In this document: in pieces, positions 8,388 through 15,332 of the stretch
Layout of the letters: each line of letters begins with the position of its first letter
Position numbering within the stretch: the first letter of the stretch is position 1
Source of the DNA: an uncultured Anaerovibrio sp.
Lineage (GTDB): Bacteria > Bacillota > Negativicutes > Selenomonadales > Selenomonadaceae
Assembly: GCA_934203205.1 (NCBI GenBank)
Contig: CAKPYV010000009.1
Span: 1-63,333 of the forward strand
Length of the DNA stretch: 63,333 nt
Direction: 5' to 3'
Notes under the pieces: model-generated
The model's database searches: none
What the model was told of the DNA's origin: nothing
What the model saw: the letters and a program-made list of their open reading frames with translations, nothing else
Translations under genes and position numbers: made by a program

Positions 8388-9248
8388 TTAATCCAACAGA
8401 GTTGCCTTGCCTGTATAGTCCAGATATTCCTGAATAACAGCCTTTTCAATACGGCTGAGCGTCTCTGGATCCTTGCCGCCAACCTTTTTGCCCTCAATCT
8501 CAGTGGCATGCTGACACATCTTGGAGGAAGCGGTAACAATAACCTCATCTGCATCATAGAGCTCTTCTAAGCTAAATGGACGCTCCATAACGGTAATTCC
8601 CAGTCTGCGGCAAGCCTGAATCATATGAGTCTTGGCAATACCACGCAGAATAAACTGATCATCAGGGTGACTGATAAGCATACCGTTTTTGAGAATCTGT
8701 ACATTACTGTGACAGCACTCTGTAACAAAGCCATCGCGATGCAGTACACACTCATCAGCTCCCAAAAGGGTAGCTTCCTGAGTACCAGCTACTGCTGGCA
8801 GCAGATTCAAGGTCTTGGCATTGCCATGCTGGAAGCGGGTATCAGGACGAACAATCAGCTTCAGCTCCTTCTTAGGATCTCCAGCCTTGGACTGCTTAAT
8901 CCATACCCAGAGCTTGCCAACCAGATCCTTGCTATAGGCATGATCTCTAGGTGCTATACCACGAGTTACCTGCCAATATACAAAATGAGTCTCACCCTCT
9001 ACCTGCTTCAAAAGATCTGTCAAAAGCTTGCCCAGCTCCTCTTTCTCCATAGGCACCTTTATATCAAAGTAGTTGGCACTGGTATAGAAGCGATCCAGAT
9101 GATCCTCCAGCAGATAAACTACATGGTTGCCACCAATAGTTGCATCATAAACACCATCGCCAAAGAAATGTGAGCGGTCATTAAATGGAATCATTACCTC
9201 ATCAGGGGTACCAATCTTTCCATCATAGTAAGCTAATTCTTTAAACAT
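8388..9248 (-). CDS. dat: D-amino-acid (D-alanine) aminotransferase, class IV
   Basis: A 286-residue PLP enzyme of fold type IV, close to D-amino-acid aminotransferase (D-alanine + 2-oxoglutarate to pyruvate + D-glutamate). It shows RSHFFGDGVYD near residue 25, the catalytic lysine in NAKTLNLLPAV near 143, and the PLP-binding GFVTECCHSNVQIL segment near 174. Branched-chain aminotransferases share the fold, but the short N-terminus and FGDGVYD block favour Dat. It lies just upstream of a D-glutamate cyclase/5-oxoprolinase operon, which fits a product of D-glutamate. A three-hairpin element lies upstream. Confidence 0.85.
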   Translation of the reverse strand: MFKELAYYDGKIGTPDEVMIPFNDRSHFFGDGVYDATIGGNHVVYLLEDHLDRFYTSANYFDIKVPMEKEELGKLLTDLLKQVEGETHFVYWQVTRGIAPRDHAYSKDLVGKLWVWIKQSKAGDPKKELKLIVRPDTRFQHGNAKTLNLLPAVAGTQEATLLGADECVLHRDGFVTECCHSNVQILKNGMLISHPDDQFILRGIAKTHMIQACRRLGITVMERPFSLEELYDADEVIVTASSKMCQHATEIEGKKVGGKDPETLSRIEKAVIQEYLDYTGKATLLD

Positions 9249-9311
9249 ATAATCACCTCATAACCAAACTTCTAAGGCATATCTGTTTTTCACAGTTATT
9301 ACCCCATGCTA

Positions 9312-9409
9312 ACGGGTGCTAAGGCTCCCTCCTCTTAGGAGGGAGTTAAGCACCCGTAAGGCTCTGGATTTATTCGACTAAATCCAGTGGGAGTCTAAAG
9401 CTCCCACTG
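9312..9409 (-). repeat. Three tandem perfect hairpins, possible IS200/IS605-type element end
   Basis: Three contiguous inverted repeats: ACGGGTGCT/AGCACCCGT enclosing CTCCCTCCT/AGGAGGGAG (9312-9357); CTGGATTTA/TAAATCCAG (9364-9387); CAGTGGGAG/CTCCCACTG (9385-9409). The second and third stems share the bases CAG, so they are alternatives at their base. The arrangement resembles right ends and omega-RNA-like tails of IS200/IS605 transposons, but no transposase is present. It may be a miniature element or a structured leader of the aminotransferase mRNA. Strand is given for the latter reading. Confidence 0.5.
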
Positions 9410-9510
9410 AATAAGTCTCATTTTACTATAGCAGAGACCTGGGAATTTTACTACATTTTTTTGGTATAACAAACATGTATACAATGTACTATTATCATGC
9501 ATAGTGTATA

Positions 9511-11262
9511 CTAGCGGTAATTCTTTTCCCATACATGCTGGGTGTGCAGCAGCTCCTCTGCCTTTTCACTCAGAGGCTTTTCCAAGAAATCCTTATACAG
9601 CTTCTGTACCTGTGGATTCTCGTGGGAACGGCGCAATTTCCGCTTCTTGTCCAGATTATAAAGGCGCTGGCCTCGCTGAGGTGCCCACTCGCAACCCTCG
9701 TGAATTGGCTGTCCGCCACCGCCTACACAGCCTCCTGGGCAGGCCATAACCTCCACGAAGTCATAATGAGCCTCCCCTCTTTTGATTCGCTTAATAACCC
9801 TTTCTGCATTTTTCAAGCCGCTAACCACACAGGTTTTCAGGGTTCTGCCAGCAATATCAAAATCTGCTGTGCGAATACCGCCTAAATTAATGGCATTATC
9901 CCGTCCCTCAGTGCGGGTATCCCGCACCTTCTGGAAGGCATCCTCTGGCGCCTCCTCCCCGGTTACTACCTTGTAGGCAGTTCGCAGAGCCGCTTCCATA
10001 ACACCGCCAGTAACACCAAAGAGGGCACCAGCACCAGTACCATCACCAATTGGTGAATCAAATGGCATTTCCTGCAGGCCACGAGGATCTATATGCTCTG
10101 CTCGCAGCAGGCGCACCATTTCTCTGGTGGTCAGCACATAATCCACATCCTGATAGCCGCTGGCCTTCATGGAAGCCAAGGCTGCCTCTCTCTTCTTGGA
10201 AACACATGGCATAATGGAAATGGAGCAGATATTTTCCGGTGCTACCCCGGTTTTTTTTGCAAAATAGGTCTTGACCAAAGCACCAAAAATCTGCTGAGGA
10301 CTCTTGGTGGTAGACAGATTTAACAGCATTTCAGGATGGTTCATAGTCAAATAGGAAACCCAGCCTGGACAGCAGGAGGTAAACATTGGCATCTTCTTGT
10401 TATCAGACAAGCGCTCCAGCAGCTCATTTCCTTCCTCCATAATGGTTACATCTGCCGCAAAAACTGTATCCAGCACATAGTCAAAGCCCATGCGCTTCAG
10501 GGCTGCCACCAAACGCCCCTCAGTATCAATGCCTGGCTCCATATCCTTACGCTCCAGCCATGCTGTGCGGACAGCAGGGGCTATCTGCACCACAGTAACC
10601 TTGGTAGGATCTGCCAAAATATCATATATCTCTGGCAAATCATTTCTTTCCTTCAAGGCACCAGTAGGACAATGGGTGATACACTGACCACAAAGGGTAC
10701 ATTTGGTATTGGAAATAGGCATATTATCCACAGTGCTGATATTGGTATAGGCACCGGTATTCTGTACATCCCAAATATCACAGCCCTGTACCTTGCTGCA
10801 AATCTGGAGACAGCGCATACACTTTATGCACTTCTTGGAATCCCGAATCAAAGGAAAATCCTTGTCCCAAGCCTGCTCTGTTATATGGCGCTCAAAGGGC
10901 AGATCATAAATGCCCAAATGGCCAGCCAAGGTCTGCAAAGGACAGTTACCAGAACGAACGCAGGTAGCACAGAGGCAGTCATGCTGAGAAAGAATCAGCT
11001 CCACATTGGACTTGCGGACACTTCTTACCTTGGCGGAGTTGGTAAAGATAACCATACCATCGCTTACGGCAGTAGAGCAGGCTGTTACCAGCTTGTTCTT
11101 GCCCTGAATCTCCACCACGCAAACTTTGCAGGCGGAAATTTCATTGATCCCCTTTAGGTAGCAGAGATGTGGTATATAGATACCCAGTTTCTTAGCTGCT
11201 TCCAATATGGTTGTACCTTCCTCTACAGAGAGATCTATATTATCAATTTTTACGTTTACCAT
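9511..11262 (-). CDS. [FeFe] hydrogenase catalytic subunit
   Basis: A 583-residue cytoplasmic [FeFe] hydrogenase. Domains in order: a 2Fe-2S ferredoxin (residues 1-75, with CYLKGINEISACKVC), a His-Cys [4Fe-4S] region (HDCLCATCVRSGNC), two [4Fe-4S] clusters (CIKCMRCLQIC; CTLCGQCITHC), then the H-cluster domain with L1 TSCCPGW, L2 MPCVSKKREA and L3 MACPGGCVGGGGQP. The C-terminal small-subunit segment is fused. This is the A-type layout of HndD/HydA enzymes that exchange electrons with NAD(P)H and ferredoxin. The ATG overlaps the stop of the upstream flavoprotein gene by 7 bases, so the two are coupled. Direction (H2 production or uptake) is not readable. Confidence 0.95.
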   Translation of the reverse strand: MVNVKIDNIDLSVEEGTTILEAAKKLGIYIPHLCYLKGINEISACKVCVVEIQGKNKLVTACSTAVSDGMVIFTNSAKVRSVRKSNVELILSQHDCLCATCVRSGNCPLQTLAGHLGIYDLPFERHITEQAWDKDFPLIRDSKKCIKCMRCLQICSKVQGCDIWDVQNTGAYTNISTVDNMPISNTKCTLCGQCITHCPTGALKERNDLPEIYDILADPTKVTVVQIAPAVRTAWLERKDMEPGIDTEGRLVAALKRMGFDYVLDTVFAADVTIMEEGNELLERLSDNKKMPMFTSCCPGWVSYLTMNHPEMLLNLSTTKSPQQIFGALVKTYFAKKTGVAPENICSISIMPCVSKKREAALASMKASGYQDVDYVLTTREMVRLLRAEHIDPRGLQEMPFDSPIGDGTGAGALFGVTGGVMEAALRTAYKVVTGEEAPEDAFQKVRDTRTEGRDNAINLGGIRTADFDIAGRTLKTCVVSGLKNAERVIKRIKRGEAHYDFVEVMACPGGCVGGGGQPIHEGCEWAPQRGQRLYNLDKKRKLRRSHENPQVQKLYKDFLEKPLSEKAEELLHTQHVWEKNYR

Positions 11263-13106
11263 CTAAGTCTGCGGCCTCCCTTCAGGGCAGAGAATCCAAA
11301 TTTATCACACCGCAGGCAGCGGCCAGCCTCCTGACAGGCCTCCTGCTCGCTCATGCAGATTTCCATTGGCTGGAAATTATTCTTGCGGGCGCCAACTTCC
11401 TTTTCAGCCAGCTGTACCTTGCCACAAGGCAGTTTTTCTGCCAAATCCGGCTCTGGAATCTGAACATCACAGGAAATACTATGCCTATAGCCCAGATATT
11501 CATCAATATTAGCCGCAGCTACCTTGCCAGCAGCAATAGCCTTGATAACAGTTGCCGGGCCTGTAGCACAGTCACCGCCGGCAAAAATACCATCAGCATT
11601 TTCTACCTCGCCAGTCATAGCGGCTGCAATTGCCCCTCGCTTCAAGCTGATACCGGCATCCTCAAAAGCCTTGCTGTCAATGCCCTGACCGATGGCCACC
11701 ACAATGACATCACATGGTATCCGCAGCAATGGCACCTCAGCATGAATAGGCCGTGCTCTGCCCCAGGCATCAATAGGGCCAATAATCTGTGGCTCTACCC
11801 AGAGAGCCACTACCTTGCCATTTTCATCGGCCTCAATATGATGTGGAGACTTCAAGCCATACAGCTCTGCTCCCTCAGCAATAGCACCCTCAATTTCCTC
11901 TGGCAGGGCTGTCATATCCTCCTGACGGCGTCTATAGGCAATGCCTACCTTCTTAGCCCCCAGACGGATAGCTGAGCGGGTACAGTCCATAGCTACATTA
12001 CCGCCGCCAATAACCACTACTTCCTTACCCTTGAAATCAGGCATATCGTCGTCACCAATGCGCTTCAACAGCTCCACAGCAGAGATAACACCCTGGGCAT
12101 TCTCCCCTTCAATGCCTATTTTCTTATCGGTATGGGCACCAATGGCAATATAAACAGCATCGTATTCCTTGTTGAGGCTCTCAAGAGTAATTTCTCCCTC
12201 TTCCTCACCAATTCTGGTATTCAAATGCACCTCTACACCGGTGCTGAGAATTACCTCCAAATCCTCATCCAAACGCTCACGAGGGAAGCGGTAATTTGGA
12301 ATACCATAGCGCAGCATACCGCCCAGCTTCTTCTTCTCCTCAAAAACAACAGCATGATGGCCCATTAATTCCAGATAATAGGCTGCGGAAAGACCAGAAG
12401 GACCGCCACCGATAATAGCCACCTTCTTGCCAGTGCTGGCACATTTCTCTGGTATTGGCACTGTATTGGCATGAGCATGCTCCACGGCCATCAGCTTCAA
12501 GCCACGAATATTGATGGATACATCCACCATACTACGGCGGCAGCGAGCCTCACAAGGGTGCTCACAAATCATAGCACAGGCTGTAGGGAAAGGATTGTCC
12601 TTGCGAATCAGCCGTACTGCATCGGCATAACGTTTCTCTCCTACCAGAGCCACATAGCCAGGAATATCTACCTGGGCAGGGCACAAAGCCACACAAGGAA
12701 TGGCATGCTGGGCATGAACAGAGCAGCAGCCCTCCTTTACATGATGCTCATAATCCTCACGGAAGCCGTCAAAACCTGCTACCAGCATATGAGCCGCCTC
12801 ATAGCCAATGGCACAGTCAGCGCTGGCCTCAATATTCTTGGCTGTCTTTTCAATCAAAGCCAAGGTTTTCATGGTAGCCTTGCCATTAAGCACATCCTCC
12901 AGCAAATGCTGCAGCTGCAACAGTCCTACCCGGCAAGGTACGCATTTGCCACAGGTCTGAGCCTGACAAACCTTCAAAAATGACAGCTGTAAATCCACTG
13001 GACACAGTCCCGGTGGTGAAGCAATAATATGGCGCTCCAAATCCTTGTACAGCTTCTCAACGGTCAGCTGGACTCTATCAGGAGTCTCGACTTTTAATCT
13101 GCTCAT
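11256..13106 (-). CDS. NuoF C-terminal/GltD-like flavoprotein partner of the hydrogenase
   Basis: A 616-residue fusion. Residues 1-130 match the C-terminal [4Fe-4S] region of NuoF/HydB subunits (CQAQTCGKCVPCRVG). The rest is like the glutamate synthase small subunit GltD: cysteine cluster CALCPAQVDIPGY and CEHPCEARCRR, FAD site IIGGGPSGLSAAYYLE near residue 260, NAD(P)H site VVIGGGNVAMDCTRSA near 390, and GIFAGGDC. The FMN/NADH-binding part of NuoF is absent, so the pyridine nucleotide site must be the GltD-type one. The start MSRLKV has GGAGAG 6 bases upstream. It is co-transcribed with the hydrogenase from a strong promoter; it probably connects NAD(P)H with the hydrogenase. Confidence 0.88.
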   Translation of the reverse strand: MSRLKVETPDRVQLTVEKLYKDLERHIIASPPGLCPVDLQLSFLKVCQAQTCGKCVPCRVGLLQLQHLLEDVLNGKATMKTLALIEKTAKNIEASADCAIGYEAAHMLVAGFDGFREDYEHHVKEGCCSVHAQHAIPCVALCPAQVDIPGYVALVGEKRYADAVRLIRKDNPFPTACAMICEHPCEARCRRSMVDVSINIRGLKLMAVEHAHANTVPIPEKCASTGKKVAIIGGGPSGLSAAYYLELMGHHAVVFEEKKKLGGMLRYGIPNYRFPRERLDEDLEVILSTGVEVHLNTRIGEEEGEITLESLNKEYDAVYIAIGAHTDKKIGIEGENAQGVISAVELLKRIGDDDMPDFKGKEVVVIGGGNVAMDCTRSAIRLGAKKVGIAYRRRQEDMTALPEEIEGAIAEGAELYGLKSPHHIEADENGKVVALWVEPQIIGPIDAWGRARPIHAEVPLLRIPCDVIVVAIGQGIDSKAFEDAGISLKRGAIAAAMTGEVENADGIFAGGDCATGPATVIKAIAAGKVAAANIDEYLGYRHSISCDVQIPEPDLAEKLPCGKVQLAEKEVGARKNNFQPMEICMSEQEACQEAGRCLRCDKFGFSALKGGRRLRW

Positions 13107-13133
13107 ACTCTTCTCTCCAGTACACAACATACC

Positions 13134-13147
13134 TAGCAATTTTGCTA
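13134..13147. promoter_or_regulatory. Palindrome in the hydrogenase operon leader
   Basis: TAGCAA-TT-TTGCTA is a perfect 6-base inverted repeat 28 bases upstream of the flavoprotein start codon. It could be part of an operator or an mRNA hairpin. Confidence 0.3.
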
Positions 13148-13162
13148 AAAACACATATTTAC

Positions 13163-13180
13163 TATTACAAAACTGTAATA
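13163..13180. promoter_or_regulatory. Candidate operator of the hydrogenase operon
   Basis: TATTAC-N6-GTAATA is a perfect 18-base inverted repeat placed about 7-24 bases after the expected transcription start. The geometry equals that of Rex redox operators (TTGTTA-N6-TAACAA), but the bases differ, so the regulator is unknown. Confidence 0.4.
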
Positions 13181-13192
13181 TATTCTTTTTCA

Positions 13193-13221
13193 ATTATATA
13201 CATTTTCTCATAATAGGTCAA
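13193..13221 (-). promoter_or_regulatory. Promoter of the hydrogenase operon
   Basis: On the minus strand TTGACC and a perfect TATAAT are separated by 17 bases, 87 bases upstream of the flavoprotein start. Confidence 0.75.
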
Positions 13222-13242
13222 TGTACCATTTACATTATACAA

Positions 13243-13273
13243 CAAAAAAGCTCCCACAAAATCCTGTGAGAGC
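13243..13273 (-). terminator. Terminator of tRNA-Leu
   Basis: Stem GCTCTCAC/GTGGGAGC (one mismatch) is followed by TTTTTTG on the minus strand, immediately after the tRNA. Confidence 0.8.
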
Positions 13274-13284
13274 CTAAATTTCAA

Positions 13285-13373
13285 TGGTGCCGAAGGCCGG
13301 ACTCGAACCGGCACGTAGGGTAACTACGCTTGATTTTGAGTCAAGTGCGTCTGCCAATTCCGCCACTTCGGCA
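13285..13373 (-). tRNA. tRNA-Leu (anticodon CAA)
   Basis: An 89-base cloverleaf including an encoded CCA. The acceptor stem pairs 5' GCCGAAG with CTTCGGC. The anticodon arm CTTGA-CTCAAAA-TCAAG gives anticodon CAA. A long variable arm (CGTAGTTACCCTACG) confirms the class II leucine type, and the T-arm contains GGTTCGAGTCC. Confidence 0.95.
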
Positions 13374-13414
13374 ACTGTTGTTTTTGTTGACCTCTTGTGT
13401 CAAACAACAATCAT

Positions 13415-13443
13415 ATATTAGCACATAGAAATGATGCTGTCAA
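13415..13443 (-). promoter_or_regulatory. Promoter of tRNA-Leu
   Basis: TTGACA and TAATAT are separated by 17 bases on the minus strand, 42 bases upstream of the tRNA. Confidence 0.7.
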
Positions 13444-13470
13444 CAAAAATTTTAGATTTTTTAGATTTTT

Positions 13471-14706
13471 TTATTCGTAACGCTCATCAATTACCCGCTT
13501 GGTCTTTTTCATGCTTCTAGGCAGCAAGCCAATTTCTACTACCTTTACCAGCGGCGTAAAGCCTATGCGGCTCTTGACCTTGGTGGCAACTCTGCGGGCC
13601 ATATCCAAAAAGTCCACTGTACCATTGGTTTCCACATAGATACGCATGGTGTCCTTGCCATCCAAATGAGAAATACGAATCTGATACTCGCTGGACAGCT
13701 CTGGGAATTCCTGCAATATTTCCTCAATCTGCTTAGGGAAGACATTTACACCCTTAATCTTAATCATATCATCAGTACGTCCGCCAATTACGTCCAGCCG
13801 GGGATATTTGCTGCCACATGGACATTCTCCAGGAATAATGCGAGAAATATCATGTGTTCTATAGCGAATCAGAGGGGCACCCTCCTTCACCAGAGTGGTA
13901 ATCACAATTTCGCCCCATTCTCCATCAGGCAGCGGCTGCAAGGTTTCAGGATCTATAATCTCAATGTACACATAATCATCCCAATAATGGATGCCCTTAT
14001 CGTATTTACAGCTGATGCCAATGCCAGGGCCATAGATTTCCGTCAAGCCATAAATATCATACAGCTCAATGCCCAGCTCCGTGGAAATACGATCCCGCAT
14101 TTTCTGTCCCCAGCGCTCAGAACCAATGATACCCTTGCGGAGATACAGCTTATCTGCCACACCCCGCTTCTGGATTTCCTCTGCCAACAGCAAAGCGTAA
14201 GAAGATGTAGCACAGAGAACACTGCTCTTCATATCATGCATCATCTGCAGCTGCTTGTCCGTATTACCTGGCCCCATAGGCACAGTCATAGCCCCCAGCT
14301 TCTCAGCACCAGCCTGAAAGCCAATACCGGCAGTCCACAGGCCGTAGCCAGCTGTAATCTGGACTCTATCCTTGTTGGTAACGCCTGCCATAGCATAGCA
14401 GCGGGCAAACATGGCAGCCCAGTCATCTACATCCTTCTGGGTATAAGGAATAATAACTGGCAAGCCTGTAGTACCAGAGGAGGAATGTATTCTTACCACC
14501 TCTTCCTCTGGCACTGTCATTAAGCCCAAAGGATAAGCATCCCGCAAGTCATTCTTTTCGGAGAAGGGCAGCTTGCGAAAATCCTCTGCGGTAGCAATGC
14601 TTTCAATACCTGCCTCCTCCAGCTTTTTGCCATAGAAGCTCTCTGCCTTAACCAAGGCGTGAATACGATTGTTTACTAAATTGATTTGTTCCTGTGAAAT
14701 CTCCAT
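13471..14706 (-). CDS. Phenylacetate--CoA ligase family protein
   Basis: A 411-residue AMP-forming ligase activating an arylacetate to its CoA thioester in the cytoplasm. The ATP-binding motif HSSSGTTGLPVIIPY is near residue 92, DIYGLTEIYGPG near 235, and a C-terminal swivelling domain holds RTDDMIKIKGVNVFP with the conserved lysine near 330. Slightly shorter than PaaK of aerobes (about 430) but all motifs are present. It lies 43 bases downstream of iorB, so the likely substrates are phenylacetate, indoleacetate or hydroxyphenylacetate from aromatic amino acids. It could also recycle acids rather than degrade them. Confidence 0.9.
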   Translation of the reverse strand: MEISQEQINLVNNRIHALVKAESFYGKKLEEAGIESIATAEDFRKLPFSEKNDLRDAYPLGLMTVPEEEVVRIHSSSGTTGLPVIIPYTQKDVDDWAAMFARCYAMAGVTNKDRVQITAGYGLWTAGIGFQAGAEKLGAMTVPMGPGNTDKQLQMMHDMKSSVLCATSSYALLLAEEIQKRGVADKLYLRKGIIGSERWGQKMRDRISTELGIELYDIYGLTEIYGPGIGISCKYDKGIHYWDDYVYIEIIDPETLQPLPDGEWGEIVITTLVKEGAPLIRYRTHDISRIIPGECPCGSKYPRLDVIGGRTDDMIKIKGVNVFPKQIEEILQEFPELSSEYQIRISHLDGKDTMRIYVETNGTVDFLDMARRVATKVKSRIGFTPLVKVVEIGLLPRSMKKTKRVIDERYE

Positions 14707-14749
14707 CTCGTATTTACCTTTCCTTAATTGATATATACTTAGCCCAGGA

Positions 14750-15331
14750 TTATTTTAAATTAGCTGCATAATCCAAAGCGCTAAAGTTAAGCTGATGAAA
14801 TTTGGGTGGCACTCTGTCAATCACAGCCTGTCGAATATCCTCTACAGACAAGCCCAGCTCCCCACTGGCGGCAGCAGCCCCCAGCAGCAGCAGATTGACA
14901 ATCTTGGCAGAGCCCAGCTCCCGGCAAGCCTTATCCGTATCCACCACCATAAGTCTGTCCACTACAGAGCGGAGATAGGTTACCATTTCCTCCCCGTTAT
15001 AGTTGGAGCCAGCCAAGGCAGCGGTAACAGGCATTACAGCCCGCTTGCTTACCACCACCAGGCCTCCCTGCCGCAGATAAGGCAGCATGCGCACAGTTTC
15101 TCCCGGCTCAAAGCCCAGAATAATATCTGCCGTCCCCTTGGCAATCATAGGGCATGCTGCATCCTCACCGATGCGGATATGACTGAATACAGAGCCTCCC
15201 CGCTGAGCCATGCCTATGGTTTCGGCACTTTTCACCGGCAGTCCCTGAGCCATAGCAGCAGCAGAAATCAGCTTGGAGGCCAAAATCGTGCCCTGACCTC
15301 CTACACCGCACAATACAATATTCTTACTCAT
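14750..15331 (-). CDS. iorB: Indolepyruvate:ferredoxin oxidoreductase, beta subunit
   Basis: A 193-residue gamma-domain (pyruvate ferredoxin oxidoreductase gamma-type) subunit. It begins KNIVLCGVGGQGTILASKLI and contains AETIGMAQRGGSVFSHIRIG near residue 36 and GFEPGETVR near 73, all typical of IorB. It starts 1 base after the iorA stop. With IorA it oxidatively decarboxylates arylpyruvates to arylacetyl-CoA while reducing ferredoxin. Confidence 0.93.
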   Translation of the reverse strand: MSKNIVLCGVGGQGTILASKLISAAAMAQGLPVKSAETIGMAQRGGSVFSHIRIGEDAACPMIAKGTADIILGFEPGETVRMLPYLRQGGLVVVSKRAVMPVTAALAGSNYNGEEMVTYLRSVVDRLMVVDTDKACRELGSAKIVNLLLLGAAAASGELGLSVEDIRQAVIDRVPPKFHQLNFSALDYAANLK

Positions 15332-15332
15332 A

